A DNA stretch of 41,546 nt, from NCBI GenBank assembly GCA_014871665.1, contig WGSL01000011.1, positions 1-41,546 on the forward strand, read 5' to 3'. The notes below the pieces were generated by a model that did not search any database, was not told the origin of the DNA, and worked only from the letters and a program-made list of their open reading frames with translations. Below, in pieces: positions 10,391-17,372 of this stretch. Position 1 is the first letter of the stretch; the number at the start of each line of letters is the position of its first letter. Made by a program: the position numbers and the translations under genes. Origin of the DNA: Collinsella sp. (lineage in GTDB: Bacteria > Actinomycetota > Coriobacteriia > Coriobacteriales > Coriobacteriaceae).

Positions 10391-11416
10391 TTAAGCAACG
10401 AACTTCTCGAAGTACTTGATGGTGCGGACCATCTGAGAGGTGTAGGAGTTCTCGTTGTCGTACCAAGAGGTGACCTGAACGAGGGTCTGACCGTTGCCGA
10501 GGTCAGAGCACATGGTCTGAGTGGCGTCGAAGATGGAGCCGTGGGTCTCGCCGATGATGTCGGTGGAGACGATGTCGTCCTCGTTGTAGCCGAAGGTCTC
10601 GGAGATGGTGGCAGCGTAGGCCTTCATAGCGGCGTTGACCTCGTCGACGGTGACCTTCTTGTCAACGACAGCGTAGAGGTTGGTGATGGAGCCGGTCGGC
10701 GTCGGGACGCGCTGGGCGGCACCGATGAGCTTACCGTTGAGCTCGGGGAGAACCAGGCCGATAGCCTTGGCAGCACCGGTGGTGTTGGGGACGATGTTAA
10801 CGGCGCAGGCGCGGCTACGACGCTTGTTGCCCTTGCGCTGCGGGCCGTCGAGCGGCATCTGGTCGCCAGTCCAGGCGTGAATGGTGGTCATGATGCCGGA
10901 CACGATGGGAGCGAAGTCGTTCAGACCCTTGGCCATCGGGGCGAGGCAGTTGGTGGTGCAGGAAGCAGCGGAGATGATGTTGTCCTCAGCGGTCAGCGTC
11001 TCATGGTTGACGTTGTACACGATGGTGGGCAGATCGCTGCCAGCCGGAGCGGAGATGACGACCTTCTTGGCGCCAGCGTTGATGTGGGCCTGAGCCTTAG
11101 CCTTGCTGGTGTAGAAGCCGGTGCACTCGAGAACGACGTCAACGTCGAGGTCGCCCCAAGGCAGGTTGTTGGCGTCGGCCTCCTTGTAGATCTTGATCTC
11201 CTTGCCGTCAACGGTGATGGAATCCTCGCCAGCAACGACCTCGTGATCGCGAGCGTAGTTGCCCTGCGTGGAGTCGTACTTCAGCAGGTAAGCGAGCATA
11301 TCGGGAGAGGTGAGGTCGTTGATAGCGACGATCTCGGAGCCCTCATGACCGAACATCTGACGGAAAGCCAGACGACCGATGCGACCGAAGCCGTTAATAG
11401 CAACCTTTACTGCCAT
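10391..11416 (-). CDS. gap: Glyceraldehyde-3-phosphate dehydrogenase, NAD type
   Basis: Oxidises glyceraldehyde-3-phosphate to 1,3-bisphosphoglycerate. It has 341 residues from the ATG at 11416. The Rossmann start INGFGRIGR is followed by Asp34 in AINDL; an acidic residue there favours NAD over NADP. The catalytic Cys153 lies in ASCTTNC. A clear AAAGGAGA element sits five bases before the ATG, and the 34 extra in-frame residues upstream have no homology. It has its own promoter and terminator, and is the first gene of the glycolytic group. Confidence 0.96.
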   Translation of the reverse strand: MAVKVAINGFGRIGRLAFRQMFGHEGSEIVAINDLTSPDMLAYLLKYDSTQGNYARDHEVVAGEDSITVDGKEIKIYKEADANNLPWGDLDVDVVLECTGFYTSKAKAQAHINAGAKKVVISAPAGSDLPTIVYNVNHETLTAEDNIISAASCTTNCLAPMAKGLNDFAPIVSGIMTTIHAWTGDQMPLDGPQRKGNKRRSRACAVNIVPNTTGAAKAIGLVLPELNGKLIGAAQRVPTPTGSITNLYAVVDKKVTVDEVNAAMKAYAATISETFGYNEDDIVSTDIIGETHGSIFDATQTMCSDLGNGQTLVQVTSWYDNENSYTSQMVRTIKYFEKFVA

Positions 11417-11488
11417 TGTGTCTCCTTTCGTAAGGCCCCCGCGAGCTACAGCGCCCGCCGTTGAGGCCCACAAACTAACCACTCGCCT

Positions 11489-11518
11489 AATATACCTTTT
11501 TTTTGACTTGAATTTCAC
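11489..11518 (-). promoter_or_regulatory. Candidate gap promoter
   Basis: On the minus strand GTGAAA (11513-11518) and TATATT (11489-11494) are 18 bases apart, with an A-rich spacer. Predicted transcription starts near 11482, leaving a leader of about 65 bases. This AT-rich stretch stands out from its surroundings. Confidence 0.55.
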
Positions 11519-11550
11519 GAGAATGCTCGAAATTGAAAATCAAATTTACG

Positions 11551-11564
11551 TTAAAACGTTTTAA
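11551..11564. promoter_or_regulatory. Palindrome TTAAAACGTTTTAA upstream of gap
   Basis: A perfect 14-base palindrome with a central CG, about 75 bases upstream of the predicted gap start. The form is that of LacI/CcpA-family operators. The core AAACGTTTTA recurs at 24261-24270 in front of the sialic acid operon. Regulator unknown; AT-rich palindromes also arise by chance. Confidence 0.4.
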
Positions 11565-11609
11565 AGACTAAAATAGCAGTTAAATCCATATATAAGTCGA
11601 TACTTCAAA

Positions 11610-12539
11610 CTACCTGTTTGCTTCAATGAGCTTTTCAAGCCGTAAAACACGATGGTAGAGGGCCGACTTCGACAAGGGAGGGTCAGCCATCTCCCCCAAA
11701 TCACGCAGTGACAGATCGGGGTAGCGCTCGCGCAGGTCGCAAAAGACCGCCAAGGCATCCGGAAGCGCATCGCGAAGGCCACGCTGCTCGAGCTCATCGA
11801 TCAACGCAAGCTGATGCTGGGCGGCACCGGCGCTTCTGGTCTGGTTGGCGAGCTCGGCGTTCACGCGACGGTTTACGTCGTTCTTAACCAATTTGACCGC
11901 GCGCGCTTCCTCGATCTCGGCAACGCTGCGCTTGGCGCCGACCAGCTTTAGGAGCTGCTCGATCTCCTCGGCGCTCTTAATGTACACGGCATATGACCCC
12001 CGCCGCGCATTAACACGAGCATGGACCCCAATCTGCTCCAACAGATCGCAAAGCCCCTTGGCATATTGCTCGCCCTGCACCGCGATCTCCAAATGAAAAT
12101 CGCCGCGTGGATCGGCCACGAAGCCGCCCGCGATGAGCGCGCCGCGGATATAGGCAAGCCTGCAGCAGGGACGGGCAACGATATGTCGGGGCACGCCGGC
12201 GACAAGTCCTCCCCTGCGGTCGAGGATGCCCAGCAGCACCAGAGCCTTATCCAGGTCTGGCTGATCAGGCAAGGTGATGAGGTAGTTTCGAACCTTATGC
12301 AATACAGATTTACGAACGGTGAATTCCGTTTTGAGCTTAAGGATGCGATGCGTCAGTGTGATCATCGTGCGCGCGACGGCGCCCGTCTCGGTCGCGACCG
12401 TCAAACGATACCGCCCGGAGCCGGCCAGCGAAAGTGTACCGCTCACACGCGTCAGGGCGGCAAGCGTCGACAAATCGCAGTATTCACATTCGGGTTCGCA
12501 GCGCGCGAGTTCGTCACGCACCTCGGCGGTAAACGACAT
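11610..12539 (-). CDS. whiA: WhiA, LAGLIDADG-like DNA-binding regulator
   Basis: A conserved Gram-positive transcription regulator (sporulation in Streptomyces, division and chromosome functions in Bacillus). The 309 residues fit the family. The N-terminal two thirds carry the degenerate homing-endonuclease fold (CCRLAYIRGALIAGGFVADP, then HLEIAVQGEQYAKGLCDLL). The C-terminus is a helix-turn-helix (LSLRDLGEMADPPLSKSALYHR). The ATG at 12539 follows the rapZ stop by six bases and has only a weak AGGCC ribosome site, so it probably depends on coupling to rapZ. In other Actinobacteria yvcK usually lies between rapZ and whiA; here it does not. Confidence 0.93.
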   Translation of the reverse strand: MSFTAEVRDELARCEPECEYCDLSTLAALTRVSGTLSLAGSGRYRLTVATETGAVARTMITLTHRILKLKTEFTVRKSVLHKVRNYLITLPDQPDLDKALVLLGILDRRGGLVAGVPRHIVARPCCRLAYIRGALIAGGFVADPRGDFHLEIAVQGEQYAKGLCDLLEQIGVHARVNARRGSYAVYIKSAEEIEQLLKLVGAKRSVAEIEEARAVKLVKNDVNRRVNAELANQTRSAGAAQHQLALIDELEQRGLRDALPDALAVFCDLRERYPDLSLRDLGEMADPPLSKSALYHRVLRLEKLIEANR

Positions 12540-12545
12540 GCAGGC

Positions 12546-13466
12546 CTATGCTTTCGTGTTGGCGCGCGACAGGTCGCGGTGGGAAATGCTCACGTGATAT
12601 TGAGCGCCTTCCAAATAACGTGCCGTGGCCTCGGCGATGGCAACGCTGCGGTGTTGACCGCCCGTGCAGCCGATGGCAATAGAAAGCTGTGGCTTGCCCT
12701 CCGCGATATAGCCCGGCATCACCGTATCGAGCAGCTGCGTCCAAGCTTTCCAGAACTCCTGGGTCTTGGGATGGTCCAGAACAAAGTCGGAGACCTTCTT
12801 ATCGAGACCGGTCATGGTGCGCATCTCGGGATCGTAGAACGGATTGGGCAGGAAGCGAACGTCGATCATAATGTCCGCCTCAACGGGCATACCGTGCTTA
12901 AAGCCAAACGAGAACACGTGAACGTCCATGAGCTGCTGGTCGGACAACTCGGAGAACGCCATGCGCAATTTGTTGCGCAGGGCAGAGGTACGCAGGCGGC
13001 TCGTGTCGATGATCATATCGGCTCGGTCGCGCACACCCTGCAGCTGCAGGCGCTCGCGCTGAATCGCATCGGCCGTAGTCTCCCCCGGCTTGGCAATGGG
13101 ATGGCGGCGGCGGTTTTCGCTATAACGACGGATCAGCACCTCGTCAGAGGCCTCGAGAAACACGATGTCACAGCTCATCTCGCGCTCCTCGAGTGCGGCA
13201 ACGGCATCGAGCAGCTCATCGAACAAGCCCTGGCTGCGCAGGTCACAGGTGACGGCGAGATGCCTGCCCACGCCCGTATTGATGCCGACGAGCTCGGCAA
13301 GCTGGGCGATGAGACGCGGAGGCAGGTTATCGATGCAAAAATAGCCCATGTCCTCGAACACGTGCATGGCCTGTGTGCGGCCCGATCCGGACATTCCGGT
13401 GATGATGACGATATCGGGGATGCGCTCCGAGCGCTCCGCCGCATCCATGGCATCTCCCTTTTGCAT
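12546..13466 (-). CDS. rapZ: RapZ/YvcJ family nucleotide-binding protein
   Basis: A P-loop protein of about 306 residues that binds ATP/GTP. In E. coli RapZ is an RNA adapter for GlmZ; in Gram-positives (YvcJ) the role is less clear. The P-loop is GMSGSGRT, with Arg in place of the usual Lys, a change I recall in actinobacterial homologues. The family block FEDMGYFCIDNLPP follows. The C-terminal domain has DVRFLPNPFY and GCTGGQHRSVAIAE. Two starts are plausible. ATG 13466 has GGGAGG six bases upstream and is my choice; ATG 13448 has AAGGGAG five bases upstream. It leads the rapZ-whiA pair. Confidence 0.92.
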   Translation of the reverse strand: MQKGDAMDAAERSERIPDIVIITGMSGSGRTQAMHVFEDMGYFCIDNLPPRLIAQLAELVGINTGVGRHLAVTCDLRSQGLFDELLDAVAALEEREMSCDIVFLEASDEVLIRRYSENRRRHPIAKPGETTADAIQRERLQLQGVRDRADMIIDTSRLRTSALRNKLRMAFSELSDQQLMDVHVFSFGFKHGMPVEADIMIDVRFLPNPFYDPEMRTMTGLDKKVSDFVLDHPKTQEFWKAWTQLLDTVMPGYIAEGKPQLSIAIGCTGGQHRSVAIAEATARYLEGAQYHVSISHRDLSRANTKA

Positions 13467-13486
13467 GTGCTGCCTCCCGAAAACAA

Positions 13487-13516
13487 GCGCGGGACCCAGC
13501 AACCCGGATCCCGCGC
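13487..13516 (-). terminator. Terminator-like hairpin in the rapZ leader
   Basis: On the minus strand GCGCGGGATCC pairs with GGTCCCGCGC across a short loop, with one bulged base, and is followed by TTGTTTTC. It lies after the nanE stop and before the rapZ ribosome site. It can act as the terminator of the nan operon, or as an attenuator if transcription starts at the -10 box at 13535-13540. Confidence 0.65.
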
Positions 13517-13534
13517 GGTCAATTGCCTATATTG

Positions 13535-13540
13535 AGTATA
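13535..13540 (-). promoter_or_regulatory. Candidate -10 box for rapZ-whiA
   Basis: TATACT on the minus strand, preceded by GG, with no convincing -35. Start would be near 13528, placing the GC hairpin at the very beginning of the transcript. The same TATACT occurs before ybaK (28534-28539) and uvrB (40156-40161). Confidence 0.4.
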
Positions 13541-13567
13541 CCGCCCCGAGCGGATACGAGGCCTGTC

Positions 13568-14254
13568 TTACGCCTCAAGTGCAGCCTTGAACCAACTCGT
13601 AATACTCGTGGGGTGCGTGATGGCGGTGCCGACGACAACGGCCCAGGCGCCAGCATCGATCGCGGCGCGAGCCTCCTCGGGCGTATGCACGCGACCCTCG
13701 CAAATGATAGGAAGGCCGGGGAATTCCTCAGTCGCCTGACGCAGGAGCGGCAGGTCGGGGCCATCGGCCATGGTGCAGTCGATGGCGGCGACGCCGTGAG
13801 AAAGCGTGGTGGATACCAGGTCAAAGCCCATATCAACAGCACGGCGAATATCCTCGATGGTGGCACAATCCGCCATCAGGAGCACACCCTCCTCGTGCAG
13901 CGGGCGGAAGGTATCCTCGACCGTCTTGCCATCGGGGCGCGGACGATCGGTGGCGTCGATCGCCACGATATCGGCACCGGCAGCAACGCAGGCGCGAGCG
14001 TGACGCAGCGTCGGCGTGATGTAAACGCCCTCGTGCCCATCCTTCCACAGGCCGATGACGGGAACCTCACAGCGACCCTTAATGGCGGCAATGTCGGCAA
14101 GGCCCTGGCAGCGAATGGCGGCGGCGCCGCCGAGCTCGCAAGCGCGAGACATTTGCGCCATGGTCTCGGGCGTACGAAGCGGCTCGCCCATATACGCCTG
14201 AACGCTCACGACGAGCTTGCCCTTCAGGGACTGGATCAAAGGATCAACGGTCAT
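13568..14254 (-). CDS. nanE: N-acetylmannosamine-6-phosphate 2-epimerase
   Basis: Converts ManNAc-6-P to GlcNAc-6-P, the last dedicated step of sialic acid breakdown. It has 228 residues from the ATG at 14254, standard for this TIM-barrel family. Family blocks are clear: LVVSVQAYMGEPL at 14-26, GLWKDGHEGVYITPT with the likely catalytic Lys71, then DATDRPRPDGK and the C-terminal CEGRVHTPEEARAAIDAGAWAVVVGTAIT (in two parts). A TTG at 14275 would add seven residues, but the ATG has a better placed AAAGG. It is the last gene of the sialic acid operon and its best functional marker. Confidence 0.93.
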   Translation of the reverse strand: MTVDPLIQSLKGKLVVSVQAYMGEPLRTPETMAQMSRACELGGAAAIRCQGLADIAAIKGRCEVPVIGLWKDGHEGVYITPTLRHARACVAAGADIVAIDATDRPRPDGKTVEDTFRPLHEEGVLLMADCATIEDIRRAVDMGFDLVSTTLSHGVAAIDCTMADGPDLPLLRQATEEFPGLPIICEGRVHTPEEARAAIDAGAWAVVVGTAITHPTSITSWFKAALEA

Positions 14255-14279
14255 GTTCGACTCAACCTTTCTCAAAACA

Positions 14280-14377
14280 GCCTTCTGAGACGCCGCACCT
14301 TGACGTTCAAACCGTCGCTCGCGTACCGAAGTACGCTTCGCTCCTCTTTCACGTCAATCTGCGGCACCTCAGAAGGC
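14280..14377. repeat. 98-base imperfect inverted repeat between nanK and nanE
   Basis: Arms pair in three blocks: GCCTTCTGAG with CTCAGAAGGC, GCCGCA with TGCGGC, and TTGACGT with ACGTCAA, interrupted by two-base internal loops. The centre carries a perfect small hairpin GCGTAC-CGAA-GTACGC. The symmetry is far beyond a terminator and there is no T run. It resembles a repetitive extragenic palindrome or a miniature mobile element, or an RNA structure that sets the nanK:nanE ratio. No second copy is in the window. Confidence 0.75.
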
Positions 14378-14394
14378 ACACTTGGTAGTTATGT

Positions 14395-15360
14395 TTACTT
14401 CAACGAAGCAAGAAGATGCTCGGCGGCACCGATGAGCGGAGCATCGCCCTCCAGAGAACCGATGAGGATCGGCGTGTCCTGAAGCGGATCGAGCGCCTGG
14501 CTGGCATAGCCCTTGTGCACCGAATCCTTCCACGTCTGCGAACGCCAATCGGGACCTTGGTGAATCACGCCGCCCGAAAGCACGATGACCTCAGGGTCCA
14601 GGATGTTAGCGAGCGAGCCCAAGCTGGCCCCCAGCGCAAAGCCGGCGTCATGGATGACCTCGGTCGCCTTTGCGTCGCCCGCACGGCACAGATCGTTCAC
14701 ATCGCGACCGACCGAAGGACGGCTGGGGTCGACGCGGCCAAAACGCTCATCGTACATTCGACCAATGGAAGTGCCCGAAGCAACCGACTCCAGATGGCCG
14801 GAACGCCCGCAGGCGCAGGGAATGCCGGCGGCAGCCGAACACTCAATGTGGCCCATATGACCGGCAGCACCATGGAAGCCCTGCATCACGCGGCCGCTCT
14901 CGACATATGCGCCGCCGATGCCCGTGCCGATGCCAAGACACAAGACGGAGAACTTGCCCTTGCCGACGCCCCAGTGGGCCTCGCCCAGAGCATGAGCCTG
15001 CACGTCGCCCACAACGGCAACGGGAAGACCGAGGTCCTCGCGCAGACGCGGCCCCAACTGAACGCCGGACCAGCCGGGCATGATCTCATTGGCATACGCG
15101 ATGGCGCCCGTCTTGGGATCGACGACGCCGGCGGCGCCGATACCGACGCCAAGGACCTCGACATCGGGATTCGCCTCGAGAGCGGCCTTGATGGACGCCT
15201 CGATACGCTGGAAGACGGCCTCGCCGCCCTCCTGGGCCTCGGTAGGAACCTCGGCCTCAAAAACGGGATGGGGCACACTACCGTCAGCCGGATACTCCAT
15301 GATGGCAGTCGCGATCTTAGTTCCGCCGATATCGACAGAGCAGACGTACTTGTTCTCCAT
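14395..15360 (-). CDS. nanK: ROK family kinase, probable N-acetylmannosamine kinase
   Basis: Likely phosphorylates ManNAc with ATP between the lyase and NanE steps. It has 321 residues. The phosphate-binding DIGGTK is at 10-15, the catalytic base candidate is Asp119 in VVGDVQAHALGE, and GIGTGIGGAYV binds nucleotide. The zinc region reads GHMGHIEC then CACGRSGHLE: His168, Cys182 and Cys184 are kept, but the usual third cysteine is His189. The ATG at 15360 follows AAGGAGAG. Sequence alone would also allow glucokinase; position between a lyase-type aldolase and nanE makes ManNAc kinase more likely. Flanked on both sides by long inverted repeats. Confidence 0.8.
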   Translation of the reverse strand: MENKYVCSVDIGGTKIATAIMEYPADGSVPHPVFEAEVPTEAQEGGEAVFQRIEASIKAALEANPDVEVLGVGIGAAGVVDPKTGAIAYANEIMPGWSGVQLGPRLREDLGLPVAVVGDVQAHALGEAHWGVGKGKFSVLCLGIGTGIGGAYVESGRVMQGFHGAAGHMGHIECSAAAGIPCACGRSGHLESVASGTSIGRMYDERFGRVDPSRPSVGRDVNDLCRAGDAKATEVIHDAGFALGASLGSLANILDPEVIVLSGGVIHQGPDWRSQTWKDSVHKGYASQALDPLQDTPILIGSLEGDAPLIGAAEHLLASLK

Positions 15361-15425
15361 GTCGCTCTCCTTAGGAGATAAAAAACAACTACAGGAAATG
15401 AAGGCTGCGTTATCGCCGCAGCTTG

Positions 15426-15535
15426 GTAAAGGTTTCCCGGGTGCCCGAGGTTGGGGTGAAAGCGGTCGGGCGTTGACCTAATGGGTCACGCTCGACCGCT
15501 TGAGCCCCAAGATCGGGTGCCCGGGGAAGCTTTAC
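15426..15535. repeat. 110-base inverted repeat between nanA and nanK
   Basis: Two 53-base arms (15426-15478 and 15483-15535) flank a TAAT loop. About 40 of 53 positions pair without any gap, beginning GTAAAG/CTTTAC at the base. The right arm includes the nanA stop codon, so the stem forms at the exact end of the nanA message. It is unrelated in sequence to the repeat before nanE. It could be an mRNA 3' end stabiliser, a processing site or a remnant of a small inverted-repeat element. Confidence 0.8.
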
Positions 15536-16452
15536 AGGAGACCGTTGTCCTGGAGGACCTTCTTAATCGCCTCGACGTTCTCGCCGGTCATGGCCTTCAC
15601 CGGGCGCGGCATGGTCGGGCTGTCGAAGATGCCCATGAGGTTCATAGCGGTCTTGAAGGCGCCGACGCCACCGGCATAGCCCTGGACGCCCGAGGTGACA
15701 TCCCAGATGTGCGAAATCTCATTAAGGCGATCCTGCTCGGCCTTGACGGTAGCCCAGTCACCAGCCTGAGCGGCCTTCCACTGACGCACGTAGCCCTCGG
15801 GCTCAACGTTGGCGAGACCCGGGACAGAGCCGTCGGCGCCACCGAGGTAAGCGCCGTCGACAACGACCTCGTGACCGGTGAGGATGCTCATCGGATGGCC
15901 GTTCTTCTCGTTCTCCTGAACGAGGTAGCGGAACGAGATGTCATCACCGGAGGAATCCTTGACGCCAGCAAGGACGCCCTCGGCGCCGAGCTTGGCAAGG
16001 AGCTTCCAGGGGAGCTTGGTGTGAACGCAGACGGGAATGTCATAGGCAAAGATGGGCAGGTCGAGTTCCTCGTGCAGGATGCGGAAATGCTCCTCGACCT
16101 CGGTCATGCCCTGCAGGGCATAGAACGGGCAGGTGGCGACGAGGGCATCGGCGCCCAGCTCCTGAGCGACCTTGCCGTGCTCGATCATGCGCTCGGTCTC
16201 GGTATCGATGATGCCGACCAGAACAGGCACGCGGTGGTCGACGATACGGACGGCCTCGGCGATAATCTGGCGACGGCGCTCGTCGGTGGAGAAGACGACC
16301 TCGCCCGAGGATCCCAGGAAGAACAGTCCATCGACGCCGGCGTCGATCATGCGGTTGATGCTGCGCTCAAAGGAGACAACATCGAGCTGGTGATCTTCGG
16401 TATCGGGAACAACGACGGGAGGGATAACGCCGGTGAATTTCTGAGTTGCCAC
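15532..16452 (-). CDS. nanA: N-acetylneuraminate lyase-type aldolase (DapA/NanA family)
   Basis: A class I aldolase of 306 residues that probably cleaves sialic acid to ManNAc and pyruvate. The Schiff-base lysine is Lys165 (GVKDSSGD) and the catalytic tyrosine is Tyr137 (FAYDIPV), the same numbers as in E. coli NanA. The pyruvate-carboxylate loop is GSSGE at 47-51, where NanA has GSTGE. The residues that hold the sialic acid glycerol tail in E. coli (Asp191, Glu192, Ser208) align with Glu195, Val196 and Gly212, so substrate range may differ. The GTG start at 16452 has AAGGAGA seven bases upstream; the longer reading lacks homology. NanE and NanK context supports the lyase role. Confidence 0.78.
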   Translation of the reverse strand: MATQKFTGVIPPVVVPDTEDHQLDVVSFERSINRMIDAGVDGLFFLGSSGEVVFSTDERRRQIIAEAVRIVDHRVPVLVGIIDTETERMIEHGKVAQELGADALVATCPFYALQGMTEVEEHFRILHEELDLPIFAYDIPVCVHTKLPWKLLAKLGAEGVLAGVKDSSGDDISFRYLVQENEKNGHPMSILTGHEVVVDGAYLGGADGSVPGLANVEPEGYVRQWKAAQAGDWATVKAEQDRLNEISHIWDVTSGVQGYAGGVGAFKTAMNLMGIFDSPTMPRPVKAMTGENVEAIKKVLQDNGLL

Positions 16453-16520
16453 AAGAATCTCCTTAGTTGTCTGGCGGGCGGCCCTGTGCCACCCACTCTT
16501 GTTGGCAGTGTCCAGGCCGC

Positions 16521-17372
16521 CTAGGCCAAAGAACACGGATAGAACGTTTGGTTAAAAAAGTCGACGACTTCGTTTTCGAACGCATTGATGCGCTCGTGAG
16601 CGTATTTGGCATAGATGATATGCCTCCGGTCACACTCAAGACCGTTGAATACGGCAAACTGATCCTTGGGATCGCTCACGGTATCCATAAGCGATGTGCC
16701 CATGAGCACCGATCCGCGCACCCGAGACGACAGCGCCTCGAGGCCGCCAGGAAGCGGATTGGCAACCGCCGTGCAGGCGAGGCCCCGCTCGTTCAGAGCA
16801 GAAACCGCCAGCGCGACTCCGCCGCCAAGACCCTCGCCCCATGCAAAGATGCGGTCGGGGTTCATGCCATCAAGATTGCGCGCCACCTTCGCCAGCGCGC
16901 AACCCCAACGGACGCGCTCGACAAAAGCGGGCGAAGAAATCCCCCGCTGCAGGTTGTCCGCATCAGCAACATCGTCATCCAGCGCGAGGACGGCATACCC
17001 CATGGCGGCAAATCTCGTCATGTGATGCCAGCCGCGCACAGGCCGATCGATGTCGTGGAACATCAGGCACAACGGCACGCGCTCAGATACTCGGGCACGA
17101 CCGACAGGCTCGATCAAACGAGCGTGAATCGCATCGTCACCGAGCTCAAAGGAGACCTCCGAGTAACGGGCGCAGGGGTTAACAAAGTCAATCGCCGTAA
17201 TGGTCAGGCCTTGAATCTCAAGATTCGAAGCGCATGTCTCTAAATCAGAAACATCTGCTTGGACATCACCGCGCCAGTCCCGATATTCTGCGAGTCTTGA
17301 CGAAACCGTTCCAGGAATTCCCACGAGCCCGGGGACAATCAGCTCGTCAACATTGCTCTCGCACTTAGACAT
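16521..17372 (-). CDS. Degenerate acetyl xylan esterase-family protein, probable pseudoenzyme
   Basis: An alpha/beta-hydrolase of 283 residues, paralogous to the gene just upstream. It keeps the fold landmarks, including Asp230 (SLMDTVSDP), the block QFAVFN and His259 (KYAHERI). The nucleophile elbow, GASQGG in the neighbour, is GEGLGG here at 179-184, so the serine has become Gly181. The oxyanion segment HGYPG is replaced by HDIDR, and the motif DCPGQGG by DDDVADA. Hydrolysis by the usual triad is therefore unlikely. The reading frame is intact with a strong GGGAGGGGAGG ribosome site and overlaps the active paralogue by eight bases (ATGTCTAA), so it is expressed and kept. A partner, chaperone or binding role is inference. 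Confidence 0.82.
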   Translation of the reverse strand: MSKCESNVDELIVPGLVGIPGTVSSRLAEYRDWRGDVQADVSDLETCASNLEIQGLTITAIDFVNPCARYSEVSFELGDDAIHARLIEPVGRARVSERVPLCLMFHDIDRPVRGWHHMTRFAAMGYAVLALDDDVADADNLQRGISSPAFVERVRWGCALAKVARNLDGMNPDRIFAWGEGLGGGVALAVSALNERGLACTAVANPLPGGLEALSSRVRGSVLMGTSLMDTVSDPKDQFAVFNGLECDRRHIIYAKYAHERINAFENEVVDFFNQTFYPCSLA

